A stretch of DNA of 64,000 bases, taken from the NCBI GenBank assembly GCA_900541925.1, contig UQMB01000003.1:62001-126000 (forward strand), in the 5' to 3' direction. The notes beneath the pieces were generated by a model. That model did no database searches. It had not been told where the DNA came from and saw only the letters and a list, made by a program, of their open reading frames with translations. This document shows positions 49,749 to 59,587 of the stretch, piece after piece (position 1 is the stretch's first letter; the number at the start of each line of letters is the position of its first letter). This stretch comes from an uncultured Bacteroidales bacterium (GTDB lineage: Bacteria > Bacteroidota > Bacteroidia > Bacteroidales > UBA932). The position numbers were made by a program, and so were the translations under genes.

Positions 49749-52727
49749 ATGGGTATGAAACTTAAAACTATACTTGCGCTTTCCATGGCTGCCGCGCTTT
49801 CTCTTCCGACTGCGCACGCGGCTTCAGAACCCTCGTCCACGGACTACAGACGGGCCGTGGAATTGTATGGCAACGGCATGTACGACAGGGCTTTATCCAT
49901 CTTCGAATCTCTGCCTGACGACCCGATGACAGACGGATATGAAGTGCTTTGCGCCGTGAAGATGCGGACGGAAGGCTATCCGCTGCTGATATCGGAATAC
50001 GACCGCCGCTACCCTTCGTCCGTGCTCACCCCGCATATCCGCTTCGAGAACGCCCGCCTGCTCTTTGATGCCGGCAATTACGGTGAGGCCGCCCTGGAGT
50101 TCTCCAAGGTCAACACCGCCGTCCTCGATGCTAAGCAGACGGCAGAATATATCTTCAAGTGCGGCTACTGCGAGTTCGCCCTTGGAAGACACCAGGAGGC
50201 GTTGCAGTTCTTCATGATACTGGAGGCTCTGGATTTCTCCGAGTATACAGCTCCGGGCCGTTACTTGACGGGGATCATATATTACGACGACAGCCGTTTC
50301 GCTGAGGCTGAAGCCTCTTTCTGGAAGGCGTCTCCGGATCCGAGATTCACTCAGCTTTGTGAGTTCTATATAGTTGACTGCGAGTTCAATCAGAAAAACT
50401 ACGCCTTCGCCGTGCGCGAGGGGGAGAGGATATACCAGGCCGCTCCTGCGGAGCGCCGGGAGAGGCTTGCGCGGATCATCTCCGAGTCCAGCCTCATACT
50501 CGGGGACAACGACAAGGCCAGGGAGTACTACGAGGCGTTCTCCCGCAAGGAGATGAACCGCAAGGACTACTTCTACGCCGGTTCCGTCCTCTATTCCGTG
50601 CATGACTACCATGGCGCCATCGAGAACTATACCTGCATGGCCGACCGCAGCGACTCCCTCGGGCAGATAGCCAACTACCATCTCGGCAACGCCTATGTGC
50701 ACACGCGCAACCAGGTGGCGGCCATGGCGGCTTTCTACGAAGCCTCCAATGTGGACTTCGACCCGCAGATCACCGAAGACGCGGCCTTCAATTACGCGAA
50801 GCTGGCCCTGGACCTCAACAAGGACACACGCGGCTTCACCCGCTACATCGAGCGCTGGTCCACCCGTAAGAGGGGCAACGCGATCTACAGCTATATGGCT
50901 CTCGCGGCCCTTTATGACAGGGATTATGCCGGCGCCGTGGCCGCCTATGACAACATCGACGACCTCAGTCCCGACATGCAGAACAACTATACCAAGGCCA
51001 ACTTCCTGCGCGGCGAGCAGCTCTTCGCGGGCGGTTCGTACAGGGACGCCGTCCCTTACTTCCGCGCCACGGCCTACTACCTGCCCAAGACGGACAGGCT
51101 CAACCAGTTCTCCCGCTACTGGATGGCGGAGGCCTGCTACAGGTCCGGAGATTATGCCACGGCGGAGCGCACATTCATGGAGCTCTACAACGCCGACGCC
51201 CTTGACGGCAGCAAGGAAGGCGCGTCCCTTGCCTACAATGTCGCTTACAGCTGTTTCAAGCAGCGCGACTATGACGGGGCCGCCAGATGGTTCGACATCT
51301 GCATCTCCGACGGAGACCCAAAGTATAGGGAGGACGCCATGGTGAGGCGCGCGGACTGCGACTTCGGCCGCCGCGACTACAAGGCCGCCGTCACGTCATA
51401 CCAGCGTGTGATATCGGAGTATTTCACTCCTGACAATGTATATCCTTACTATCAGCAGGCCATCTCGTACGGCCTGTCAGGTGACAAGAAACGCAAGGTT
51501 TCCACGCTTCTCCACATAGAGGACGCGTCGCCGTCCGCGCCCATGTATGCCGAAGCCGTCTATGAGCTCGGCAAGGCGCAGATGGACCTGAAGAACAACA
51601 ACGACGCCATCAGGACGTTCACCCGCCTCAAGAACACCGTGCCGGACAAGATATGCTCCGCCAAGGCCCTTATAGGGATGGGCATGGTCTATCGCAACAT
51701 GTCCCAGTATGAGAAGTCCCTCGAGTGCTACAAGCAGGTCGTCTCGGACCTCCCGCAGAGCGAGTATGCCGAGGAATCCATGCTCGCCATAGAGTCCATC
51801 TACCGCAAGATGAAGCGCCCGGACAAGTTCCTGGAGTATGTGGAGGCCAATTCGCTCAATGCCGCCAAGTCTGACGCCGAGAAGGAGAAGATGTACTTCA
51901 ACACGGCCGAGCAGATGTATCTGGCCGGGAACTATGTGGAGGCCATCAGCTCGCTCGGCAAGTTCATGCAGTCCTATCCGCAGAGCGCCGACATGCTCAA
52001 GGCCGAGTTCTATCTCGCTGAGTGCTACCGCTCTTCCGGAGACAAGGAGAAGGCGTGCGACCATTACGCGAAGTCCATGGACGCCGGCTCCGCAGGTTCT
52101 TTCGCGGAGATGTCCATGCTTCGCTACGCCCAGCTCTCATACGAGCTTGAGCGCTATAGGGATGCCTACAAGGGTTATTCCTCCCTTCTCGCCACCACCA
52201 AGATTGACGGCAACCGTGAGGAGGCCCGCGAGGGCATGATGCGTTCGGCCTACAGGAGCAAGGACTATGATGCCGCGATAAGCGCTTCCGATGCCGTTGC
52301 GGCCAATTCCGCAGCCGGTTCGGCTCTGCGCCGCGAGGCCGAGTATGTCAAGGCGAAGTCGTGCCTCGCCATGTCGCGGCGGGACGAGGCCATGAAGCTT
52401 TTCGCTTCACTGGGCGCGAACCCGTCCACTCCGGAGGGCGCGGAAGGCCGCTACATGACCATCCAGAATCTCTACGATACCGGTGACTTCGACAAGGTGG
52501 AGGCCGAGGTGTACAGCTTCTCCCAGACGGCAGGCTCCCAGTCGTACTGGCTTGCCAAGGCCTATCTCGTGCTGGGCGACTCCTTCGTGGAGCGCGGCCG
52601 CTATGACCAGGCCAAGGCAACTTTCGAGAGCATTCGAGACGGTTATGAGCCGGCCGGAGGCTTCGATGATGTCGAGGACAACGTGAACAAGAGACTCTCC
52701 CGTCTCTCGGACCTTATAAACAAGTGA
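49749..52727 (+). CDS. Large periplasmic TPR protein
   Basis: A 992-residue exported protein (signal peptide KTILALSMAAALSLPTAHA; a second ATG at 49755 is equally possible). More than fifteen TPR-like helical pairs fill the chain, rich in Tyr, Ala and Asp (YNVAYSCFKQRDYDGAARWF, AEFYLAECYRSSGDKEKA, RYAQLSYELERYRDAYKGY). It ends 2 bp before the outer-membrane beta-barrel gene. A very long TPR protein with a TonB-receptor-like barrel is a recurring pair in Bacteroidota and probably forms an envelope complex; its cargo is unknown. Confidence 0.85.
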   Translation: MGMKLKTILALSMAAALSLPTAHAASEPSSTDYRRAVELYGNGMYDRALSIFESLPDDPMTDGYEVLCAVKMRTEGYPLLISEYDRRYPSSVLTPHIRFENARLLFDAGNYGEAALEFSKVNTAVLDAKQTAEYIFKCGYCEFALGRHQEALQFFMILEALDFSEYTAPGRYLTGIIYYDDSRFAEAEASFWKASPDPRFTQLCEFYIVDCEFNQKNYAFAVREGERIYQAAPAERRERLARIISESSLILGDNDKAREYYEAFSRKEMNRKDYFYAGSVLYSVHDYHGAIENYTCMADRSDSLGQIANYHLGNAYVHTRNQVAAMAAFYEASNVDFDPQITEDAAFNYAKLALDLNKDTRGFTRYIERWSTRKRGNAIYSYMALAALYDRDYAGAVAAYDNIDDLSPDMQNNYTKANFLRGEQLFAGGSYRDAVPYFRATAYYLPKTDRLNQFSRYWMAEACYRSGDYATAERTFMELYNADALDGSKEGASLAYNVAYSCFKQRDYDGAARWFDICISDGDPKYREDAMVRRADCDFGRRDYKAAVTSYQRVISEYFTPDNVYPYYQQAISYGLSGDKKRKVSTLLHIEDASPSAPMYAEAVYELGKAQMDLKNNNDAIRTFTRLKNTVPDKICSAKALIGMGMVYRNMSQYEKSLECYKQVVSDLPQSEYAEESMLAIESIYRKMKRPDKFLEYVEANSLNAAKSDAEKEKMYFNTAEQMYLAGNYVEAISSLGKFMQSYPQSADMLKAEFYLAECYRSSGDKEKACDHYAKSMDAGSAGSFAEMSMLRYAQLSYELERYRDAYKGYSSLLATTKIDGNREEAREGMMRSAYRSKDYDAAISASDAVAANSAAGSALRREAEYVKAKSCLAMSRRDEAMKLFASLGANPSTPEGAEGRYMTIQNLYDTGDFDKVEAEVYSFSQTAGSQSYWLAKAYLVLGDSFVERGRYDQAKATFESIRDGYEPAGGFDDVEDNVNKRLSRLSDLINK

Positions 52728-52729
52728 TT

Positions 52730-54295
52730 ATGAAAACAAAGCATATATTTGCATCAGCTGCGGCCATCTTCGCCGCCGCGCCTCTCTTCTCGCAGGGCAT
52801 CGACCAGAGCGTCGAGGTAACCAACGAGTACGAGACCCGTTTCTCGGATTTCCAGAAGAATCAGGTCGCCGGCAGCGTCCCTGACTCTCTCTACCGTTTC
52901 GACTACAATTTCGATTATTCGGTCTTCGACTCGCCTTACAAGGGGGCCTATGACTTCACTCCATATGAGATCAAGCTGACTCCTGAGCCTGTGCCGTACG
53001 ACGGCCGCCTTCTGTATGTCAGGGCCGGTGCCGGGTACTCCCTGCATCCGGTGCTGGATGTGACCTATACGCCTGTCTCACAGAAAAATGTCGGTGTGAG
53101 CCTGTTCAACCGCGGCTCCGGATATGCCGGCGACACCTTCCACGACCTCAGTGAGCGTGCCGGGGTGAGCGGGCACTACCACGGCCGCTTCGGACGCCTG
53201 TCGTACACTGCCGGATATGGCGGAATCTTCGCCGGCGACGGAGTCGACAATTCATATTACAATTCTGCCGATGTCTCTGTGGGCCTGGCTTCTCCCGACA
53301 GGGATGGCACGACTTTCCTGTATAAGGTCGGGGCGAGCTACCGCTATGGGTCGGACCGTGTCAAGGGCGGAAGCGTAGGGGAGCATCTTGTCGGGGTGGG
53401 AGGCTCGTTCGGGCCGATCATCAACGGGCGTTACAGCGTGCTGCTTGATTTTGACTTCACCTCGGCCATGCTCAAGGACGGCCGGGAAGGATTCGGGGAC
53501 AGGCCTGTCAACTTCGCTGTCCTCACCCCACACATCCGCTTCGTGCTCGGCCCCGCCGATGTGGACGCCGGTGTGAGGATGGACTATCTCGCGGCGAGTT
53601 CCGGCTCCTTCGCCCTCGCTCCTGATGTGCGCGCGTCTCTGGAACTGTCGCCTCTGGAGATGAAGATCATGGCCGGTGTCGGCGGAGGGCGCCGGCTCAA
53701 TGACTTCTATGACATGAAGCGCCTCAATCACTTCTACCGCAGGCAGGCACATCCCGACGTGTCCCATGACAAGATTGACTTCTACGGCGGTCTTCAGGGC
53801 AGGATCGGCCCGTATTTCCAATATGATCTCAAGGGAGGATATGCCATCAAGGCAGGTTCTCCTCTCGACGCCCCTGCCTTCGGGCTCGGTTTCGCGGACT
53901 ATCGCCTCGCCTATGCCGACCTGAAGATGCTTTGGCTTTCGGAGAGGCTCAACGCCGATGCCGACATCCGTTTCGCCGATGTCGAGTTCGACACTGAGGC
54001 AGGAGTTTACGCCCCGGCCATGTTCAGCGGAGAATTCGGCTTGACATACAACTGGATGAAGCGTGTGTATGCCGGCGTGCTCGCGCAGGGCGCGTCATCC
54101 CGGAGGGCGGCTGTCACCTCGCTTGAGAGCCTGCACGGTTATGTTGACCTGGGTCTCTACGGGGAGTACAGGATCGACAGGATGTGGGGCGTCTGGCTTC
54201 ATGCCGGCAACCTGGCCTGCATGAAGATAGAGAGGCATCCGGGCTATGTGGAGAAAGGGCCGTATTTCACCCTCGGCCTCAGCCTGAGTTTGTAG
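52730..54295 (+). CDS. Outer-membrane beta-barrel protein (TonB-receptor-like)
   Basis: The ATG at 52730 opens a signal peptide (KHIFASAAAIFAAAPLFSQG); a GTG six bases earlier would overlap the TPR stop. The 521-residue protein is mostly alternating beta strands with many Tyr, Gly and Phe (LLYVRAGAGYSLHPVLDVTY, LSYTAGYGGIFAGDGV, YAGVLAQGASSRRAAVT) and ends FTLGLSLSL, a typical outer-membrane C-terminus. No plug domain or TonB box is obvious, so it is shorter than a full TonB receptor. It shares a transcript with the large TPR protein. Confidence 0.72.
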   Translation: MKTKHIFASAAAIFAAAPLFSQGIDQSVEVTNEYETRFSDFQKNQVAGSVPDSLYRFDYNFDYSVFDSPYKGAYDFTPYEIKLTPEPVPYDGRLLYVRAGAGYSLHPVLDVTYTPVSQKNVGVSLFNRGSGYAGDTFHDLSERAGVSGHYHGRFGRLSYTAGYGGIFAGDGVDNSYYNSADVSVGLASPDRDGTTFLYKVGASYRYGSDRVKGGSVGEHLVGVGGSFGPIINGRYSVLLDFDFTSAMLKDGREGFGDRPVNFAVLTPHIRFVLGPADVDAGVRMDYLAASSGSFALAPDVRASLELSPLEMKIMAGVGGGRRLNDFYDMKRLNHFYRRQAHPDVSHDKIDFYGGLQGRIGPYFQYDLKGGYAIKAGSPLDAPAFGLGFADYRLAYADLKMLWLSERLNADADIRFADVEFDTEAGVYAPAMFSGEFGLTYNWMKRVYAGVLAQGASSRRAAVTSLESLHGYVDLGLYGEYRIDRMWGVWLHAGNLACMKIERHPGYVEKGPYFTLGLSLSL

Positions 54296-54306
54296 GAAAA
54301 AATTAG

Positions 54307-54314
54307 TATCTTTG
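54307..54314 (+). promoter_or_regulatory. -7 promoter box for gyrB
   Basis: TATCTTTG, 23 nt before the gyrB ATG and 11 bp after the beta-barrel stop. A TTTG at 54289 is only 14 nt away, shorter than the usual spacer. Confidence 0.5.
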
Positions 54315-54337
54315 CAAGATTATTTGACAATACTGAG

Positions 54338-56350
54338 ATGGTAGACAGAGAAGATATGAAGCAGGCGGAGGAGCAGTACTCCGCCAACAGTATACAGGTG
54401 CTTGAAGGGCTGGAAGCGGTCCGCAAGCGTCCTTCGATGTACATCGGCGACGTTTCCGAGAGGGGACTTCACCATCTGGTCTATGAGGTGGTGGACAACT
54501 GTATCGACGAGGCGATGGCCGGTTATTGCGACAGCATTGATGTCCAGGTGCTTCCCGGCAATTCCATACGGGTCGCCGACAACGGCCGAGGTATCCCTAC
54601 CGGGATGCACGAGAAGGAGCACCGCTCCGCGCTCGAAGTCGTACTGACCGTCCTCCACGCCGGCGGCAAGTTCAACAAGTCCAGCTATAAGGTGTCCGGC
54701 GGTCTGCACGGTGTGGGCGTGTCCTGCGTCAACGCCCTGTCTGACAGCCTTGTCGCGGAAGTTCACCGCGAGGGCAAGATTTTCAGGCAGAACTACTCCA
54801 AGGGCAAGCCTCTCGGGCCAGTCGAGGTGGTCGGGGAGTGCAGTGACTCCGGTACCATCATCACCTTCCATCCGGACCCGGAGATATTCACCCAGAGCAC
54901 CGTCTACAAATACGAGACCCTGGCGGCCCGCCTGCGTGAGCTTTCCTTCCTCAACAAGGGCATTCGCATCACCCTCACCGACAAGCGTGAGCAAGTGGAC
55001 GAATTCGTGATGGATCCTGTCACCGGTGAGTCCAAGGGTACCGGCCGCAAGGTCTTCCGCTCGGAGGTGTTCCACTCCACCAAGGGTCTCAGCGAGTTCA
55101 TCGAGTATCTCGACGCCGGCGCGCAGACTCTCATCCCGGATCCTGTCTGCGTCAACTCCGACAAGATCATCCCCGTCGACATAGCTCTTCAGTACAACAA
55201 CGGGTTCTCGGAGAAGATCTACTCTTACGTCAACAATATCAATACCATAGAAGGCGGCACACACCTTCAGGGCTTCAAGATGGGCCTCAGCCGCTCGCTC
55301 AAGCAGTATGCTGAGAAGAACAAGCTCCTGGAGAAGTTCAAGGGAGAGCTCTCTCCGGAGGATTTCCGCGAGGGACTTACTGCCGTGATCTCGGTCAAGG
55401 TGGCCGAGCCTCAGTTCGAGGGACAGACCAAGACCAAGCTGGGCAATCCCGAGGTGACATCCGCCGTCTCCCAGGCTACTTCGTCCGCGATGGAGTCATA
55501 TCTTGAGGAGCACCCGAAGGAGGCCAAGCTGATCATCGAGAAGATTGTCCTTGCGGCGACCGCCAGGGCTGCGGCGCGCAAGGCGCGCGAGATGGTGCAG
55601 CGCAAGAGTTTCATGTCCGGTGGCGGTATGCCAGGCAAACTGGCCGACTGCGCCAACCGCGACCCGGAGAAGTGCGAGCTGTTCCTTGTCGAGGGAGACT
55701 CCGCAGGCGGTACGGCCAAGCAGGGCCGCAACCGTGACACCCAGGCGATACTGCCGCTTCGAGGCAAGATCCTTAATGTGGAGAAGGCGTCCGGAGACAG
55801 GGCTTTCGACTCCGAGGAGATCCGCAACATCTACACGGCTCTCGGCGTCACTGTGGCCCAGGAGGACGAAAACGGGGAGAAGCACATGGACCTGAGCAAG
55901 CTCCGTTACCATAAGATCGTGATCATGACCGATGCCGATGTCGACGGTTCGCACATCGCCTGTCTGATTCTCACTTTCTTCTTCCGCTACATGTTCGACC
56001 TCATCAAGAACGGCTATGTCTATCTGGCCACTCCGCCTCTCTATCTCGTGAAGAAGGGCAAGGAGGAGATTTACTGCTGGACTGAGGCTCAGCGCGAAGA
56101 GGCCGCCATGGCTCTCGGCAAGGGCTCGGACAAGGGTTACACAGTGCAGCGCTACAAGGGTCTCGGCGAGATGTCCGAGCAGCAGCTCTGGGACACCACC
56201 ATGGACCCGGCCCGCCGCCGCCTCAGGAAGATCACCATCGACAACGCCGCCGCCGCGGAGCGCACCTTCTCCATGCTTATGGGGGACGATGTGCCGCCTC
56301 GCCGTCAGTTCATCGAGGAGAACGCCCATTACGCCAACATTGACGCATAG
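54338..56350 (+). CDS. gyrB: DNA gyrase subunit B
   Basis: A 670-residue type II topoisomerase ATPase subunit, the short form usual in Bacteroidota. Seen: the GHKL site VYEVVDNCIDEAMAGYCD and NGRGIPTGMH, SGGLHGVGVSCVNALS, QTKTKLGN, the Toprim segment LFLVEGDSAGGTAKQGRN with LPLRGKILNVEKA, and MTDADVDGSHI. The C-terminal YKGLGEMSEQQLWDTTMDP is also diagnostic. Details such as NRDPEKCELF favour GyrB over ParE. It is followed by the 7TM-HD gene 9 bp downstream. Confidence 0.95.
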   Translation: MVDREDMKQAEEQYSANSIQVLEGLEAVRKRPSMYIGDVSERGLHHLVYEVVDNCIDEAMAGYCDSIDVQVLPGNSIRVADNGRGIPTGMHEKEHRSALEVVLTVLHAGGKFNKSSYKVSGGLHGVGVSCVNALSDSLVAEVHREGKIFRQNYSKGKPLGPVEVVGECSDSGTIITFHPDPEIFTQSTVYKYETLAARLRELSFLNKGIRITLTDKREQVDEFVMDPVTGESKGTGRKVFRSEVFHSTKGLSEFIEYLDAGAQTLIPDPVCVNSDKIIPVDIALQYNNGFSEKIYSYVNNINTIEGGTHLQGFKMGLSRSLKQYAEKNKLLEKFKGELSPEDFREGLTAVISVKVAEPQFEGQTKTKLGNPEVTSAVSQATSSAMESYLEEHPKEAKLIIEKIVLAATARAAARKAREMVQRKSFMSGGGMPGKLADCANRDPEKCELFLVEGDSAGGTAKQGRNRDTQAILPLRGKILNVEKASGDRAFDSEEIRNIYTALGVTVAQEDENGEKHMDLSKLRYHKIVIMTDADVDGSHIACLILTFFFRYMFDLIKNGYVYLATPPLYLVKKGKEEIYCWTEAQREEAAMALGKGSDKGYTVQRYKGLGEMSEQQLWDTTMDPARRRLRKITIDNAAAAERTFSMLMGDDVPPRRQFIEENAHYANIDA

Positions 56351-56359
56351 TCTGTCCTG

Positions 56360-58390
56360 ATGAAGAATCTCCCTCGCCTCAAGCTCATTCTGCCGCTCGT
56401 GCTGGTCTTCGCCGCAGTGTTCGCCTCGCTGCCGCGGACATCGAAATTCCCATACGACTACCGTCGTGGTCAGCAGTGGAATTATGAGACGCTGTTCGCC
56501 GAGTTCGACTTCCCGGTGTACAAGACCGCCGACCAGATGCGGGAGGAGCGTGAGACGGCCGCTGTGGAGGTCGTGCCTTACTATAAGTATTCTGCGGAGA
56601 TCGCCAACAAGAACATCAGCGCGGCGGAGGCCCTTGACCTGGGTTCCCTGCGCGGTGCAGTGGCGTCCGAAATCCGGGCCATATATAATAAAGGTGTCAT
56701 AGCGGACACTGATGAGCGCGACAAGGCCGGTGTGCCTGTCTCCGATGTGATTTATGTACAGAGGGACAAGCGTGCCTACAAGGTGCCGTCTACCGAGGTC
56801 TATCTCAAGACGGACGCGAAGGCCAAGCTCCTTGCCGATCTCGGAGGGGCCGCGGATGTAAACCTTGACTCGCTCTTCAAGGTGAGCGGGGTGTATGACA
56901 TCATCGTCCCTAATGTCCTGTTTGACGCGCAGACCACAGAACTGGTCAACGAGGATGCGGACCGGGCTGTCTCGCCTACTTCCGGCTATGTCTCTGCCGG
57001 CCAGGTGATTGTGTCCAAGGGAGAGATTGTCACCCAGGAGATTGAGCAGATGCTCGACTCTTACAAGGCGGAGTTCGAGGCGAATGTCGGGTATATAGGG
57101 CCGCCGGCCCTTATGCTTCTCGGCAATTTCATCATCGCGGCCGCTTTGACGCTGATGCTGTATCTCGTGATTCTGTTCAGCTGCCCTGCGGTGTTCGCGG
57201 ACAGCAGGTATCCGTATATATTGGTGGTCTATCTGGCCGCCGCGCTTTCCGCGCTCCTGCTTGGCAGGGCTGGCGCGTCGTTGCTGTATTTCGCGCCGTT
57301 CACCCTTGCCGCCATAATGCTGCAGGCGTTCATGGAGCCGCGCGAGATCGCTCCGGTGTATGTCGTGTCCATGATGCCTCTGCTTTTCGCTTCTTCGCGG
57401 GGTCCGGTGATGTTCGTGATGTATGTGCTTGCAGGCCTTGTGATGATATTGATATTCAGGCGTTTTCAGCGTGGTTGGAAGCAGTTTTTGGCTGCGATGA
57501 TCACTTTCGCCATCCTCGCCTGCGTATATCTTGGCTTCCGTGCGGCCGATGTCGTCTCCGGCAGTGTCTGGGGCGTGCTCATGGCGCTTTTCGCCGGTTC
57601 GCTGCTCACGGTGGCGGGGTATCCTCTCGTTTTCCTTTTCGAGCGCATCTTCAACCTTGTGTCCAATTCCCGCCTCATCGAGCTTTGCGACACCTCCAAC
57701 CCGCTTATCCGTACACTTGAGCAGAAGGCTCCAGGTACTTTCCAGCATTCTCTTCAGGTGATGAACATGGCCGATGCGGTCGCGCGGGCGATCGGCATCA
57801 ATCCGGATCTCATCCGTGCCGGGGCGCTCTACCACGACATAGGCAAGGCATGCAACCCTCTGTGCTTCGTGGAGAACGAATCCCTTCTCAACCAGGACGA
57901 GGAGCACAAGTATCACAGCGGCCTGACTCCTCTGCAGAGCGCCCACGACATCAAGCGCCATGTCGATGACGGTATCGAGATAGCGCAGAAGCACCACATG
58001 CCGCAGTTGATTGTGGACTTTATCGCCACGCATCACGGCACCACGCTTGTGCGTTTCTTCTACAACAAGTTCCTCAAGGAAGGCGGTGACCCGGCGCTCG
58101 CTCCGGAGTTCCGTTACGACGGACGCAAACCTGTCACCAAGGCTCAGATAGTCCTCATGCTCTGCGACAGCGTGGAGGCCGCGTCCCGGACGGTCAGGGA
58201 GAACACCCCGAAGGCCTATTCCGACTTTGTCGAGGGCATCGTGGCGGGCAAGATGGACGAGGGGCAGTTCGACAATGCCGACATCACCATCAGTGAGCTC
58301 AACACCGTCAAGGAGACGCTCAAGCAGTATCTCGCCCAGCTCAACCACGAGCGCATAGCATATCCCAAGAATAAATCGAACAAAAAATAG
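56360..58390 (+). CDS. 7TM-HD family phosphohydrolase (PgpH-like)
   Basis: A 676-residue membrane enzyme: an N-terminal TM (LILPLVLVFAAVFASLP), an extracytoplasmic 7TMR-HDED domain (about 35-240), a block of seven TM helices (about 255-445) and a C-terminal cytoplasmic HD domain. The HD metal site is visible: QHSLQVMNMADAVARAIG, LYHDIGKACNP, HHMPQLIVDFIATHHGTT, and the Asp in LCDSVEAASR. PgpH-type enzymes hydrolyse the second messenger cyclic di-AMP. The trigger factor gene follows after 2 bp, and gyrB precedes it by 9 bp. Confidence 0.9.
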   Translation: MKNLPRLKLILPLVLVFAAVFASLPRTSKFPYDYRRGQQWNYETLFAEFDFPVYKTADQMREERETAAVEVVPYYKYSAEIANKNISAAEALDLGSLRGAVASEIRAIYNKGVIADTDERDKAGVPVSDVIYVQRDKRAYKVPSTEVYLKTDAKAKLLADLGGAADVNLDSLFKVSGVYDIIVPNVLFDAQTTELVNEDADRAVSPTSGYVSAGQVIVSKGEIVTQEIEQMLDSYKAEFEANVGYIGPPALMLLGNFIIAAALTLMLYLVILFSCPAVFADSRYPYILVVYLAAALSALLLGRAGASLLYFAPFTLAAIMLQAFMEPREIAPVYVVSMMPLLFASSRGPVMFVMYVLAGLVMILIFRRFQRGWKQFLAAMITFAILACVYLGFRAADVVSGSVWGVLMALFAGSLLTVAGYPLVFLFERIFNLVSNSRLIELCDTSNPLIRTLEQKAPGTFQHSLQVMNMADAVARAIGINPDLIRAGALYHDIGKACNPLCFVENESLLNQDEEHKYHSGLTPLQSAHDIKRHVDDGIEIAQKHHMPQLIVDFIATHHGTTLVRFFYNKFLKEGGDPALAPEFRYDGRKPVTKAQIVLMLCDSVEAASRTVRENTPKAYSDFVEGIVAGKMDEGQFDNADITISELNTVKETLKQYLAQLNHERIAYPKNKSNKK

Positions 58391-58392
58391 AT

Positions 58393-59385
58393 ATGAAAGT
58401 ATTACAGAACAACATTGATGACCTCAATCTCGAGCTCACAGTCGAGATCGAGGCTTCCGATTATGCTGAAATTTTAAGGAAGAAGCTTGCTGAGTGCAGG
58501 CGCAAGGCTGATTTCAAGGGCTTCCGCAAGGGTATGGTCCCGGCGTCGATGATCCAGCGCGTGTACGGCGAGCAGTGCCTCGTCGAGTCTGTCAACCAGG
58601 CTATCTCAAAGGCTCTTGACGAACACATCAAGGAGAACGGTCTCAACCTTCTCGGCGAGCCTCTCAACTCTGAGAAGCAGCCGGAACTCGAGTGGAAGGC
58701 TGGCAACGACTTCACTTTCGTGTTCGACGCCGCCCTCTCTCCTAAGGTGGAGTTCGAGGTGGAGAAGTCAGACACCGTGCCGTCATACACAGTCTCCGTA
58801 GCCGCCAAGGATAAGACGTCCATGGCCGAGAGCCTCAAGAAATACTACGAGGAGAAGAAGGAGGAGAAGAGCGACGAGGATATCGACAAGGAGGTCAGCG
58901 AGCGCCTTTCCGGCCAGTTGAAGAACGAGGCCGAGTGGAGGCTCAACAAGGATATCCGTGACTTCTTCGTGCAGAAGGCCGGTCTGACCCTGCCGGAGGC
59001 GTTCCTGAAGCGCTGGCTTGTGGCCGCGAACGGCGGCAAGGTCACCGAGGAGGATGTCGAGAAGGACTTCCCTGCATTTGCTGAGGATTTCAAGTGGCAG
59101 CTTGTCCGCGGCTTCCTTATGAAGAAGTTCGAGCTCAAGGTGGAGGAGGCCGACATACGCGAGGCGGCCGAGGCTTACGTGACCTACCAGTATGCCATGT
59201 ACGGCATAGGCAATGTGCCTAAGGAAATGGTGGACGAGGCTGTTGTCAATGTCCTTCACGACCGTAAGCAGGTGGAGCATCTTGCCGAGCAGGTCGAGGA
59301 CCGCAAGGTGATTGAGAAACTCAAGGAGACGATCACCCTCAAGCCGACCAAGATCACTTCCGCGAAGTTCCGCGAGTTGAAATAA
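58393..59385 (+). CDS. tig: Trigger factor lacking the PPIase domain
   Basis: A 330-residue ribosome-bound chaperone. The N-terminal ribosome-binding domain is intact, with the signature GFRKGMVP at 43-50 and VNQAISKALDEHIKENGLNL. After a beta strand at about 120-135 (VEKSDTVPSYTVSVAAKDK) the sequence runs straight into a charged helix (EEKKEEKSDEDIDKEVSERL) and the C-terminal arm domain (LTLPEAFLKRWLVAANG, PKEMVDEAVVNVLHDRKQVE). The FKBP-like PPIase domain (about 100 residues) expected between these is absent, which accounts for the length against about 430-450 in relatives. The frame is open, so this is not an obvious frameshift artefact. Confidence 0.9.
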   Translation: MKVLQNNIDDLNLELTVEIEASDYAEILRKKLAECRRKADFKGFRKGMVPASMIQRVYGEQCLVESVNQAISKALDEHIKENGLNLLGEPLNSEKQPELEWKAGNDFTFVFDAALSPKVEFEVEKSDTVPSYTVSVAAKDKTSMAESLKKYYEEKKEEKSDEDIDKEVSERLSGQLKNEAEWRLNKDIRDFFVQKAGLTLPEAFLKRWLVAANGGKVTEEDVEKDFPAFAEDFKWQLVRGFLMKKFELKVEEADIREAAEAYVTYQYAMYGIGNVPKEMVDEAVVNVLHDRKQVEHLAEQVEDRKVIEKLKETITLKPTKITSAKFRELK

Positions 59386-59403
59386 CCGTATTTTCGGTAT
59401 GGC

Positions 59404-59436
59404 GCAGGCCGACGGGAAACCGCCGGCCTGCTTTTT
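59404..59436 (+). terminator. Intrinsic terminator after the trigger factor gene
   Basis: GCAGGCCG, 12-nt loop, CGGCCTGC followed by TTTTT: an 8-bp GC-rich stem with a T tract, 18 bp after the tig stop. It separates the gyrB/HD/tig run from the SusC promoter. Confidence 0.85.
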
Positions 59437-59487
59437 GGTGGCGGGAAGGACCCCGTTGTTTTACAATATGTATCATTTACTGACGGT

Positions 59488-59521
59488 TTTGAAACATTTC
59501 CGCAAAAAATTCTTATATTTG
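59488..59521 (+). promoter_or_regulatory. Promoter of the SusC/SusD pair
   Basis: TTTG (59488..59491), 22-nt spacer, TATATTTG (59514..59521). The leader to the ATG at 59588 is about 60 nt, longer than at other genes in the window, leaving room for post-transcriptional control. No sigma/anti-sigma or hybrid regulator gene is visible in the window. Confidence 0.65.
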
Positions 59522-59587
59522 CCAATTCGAATACTGAAACGTAAGTACACATATACTTTTAATTATTAACCAATTTGTTTTCTACAG

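Noticed and set aside
55496..58348. A 950-codon open frame on the minus strand across gyrB and the 7TM-HD gene
   Set aside because: It is antisense to two clearly identified genes, has no recognisable motif and is rich in His, Arg and Val from reading GC-biased codons backwards.
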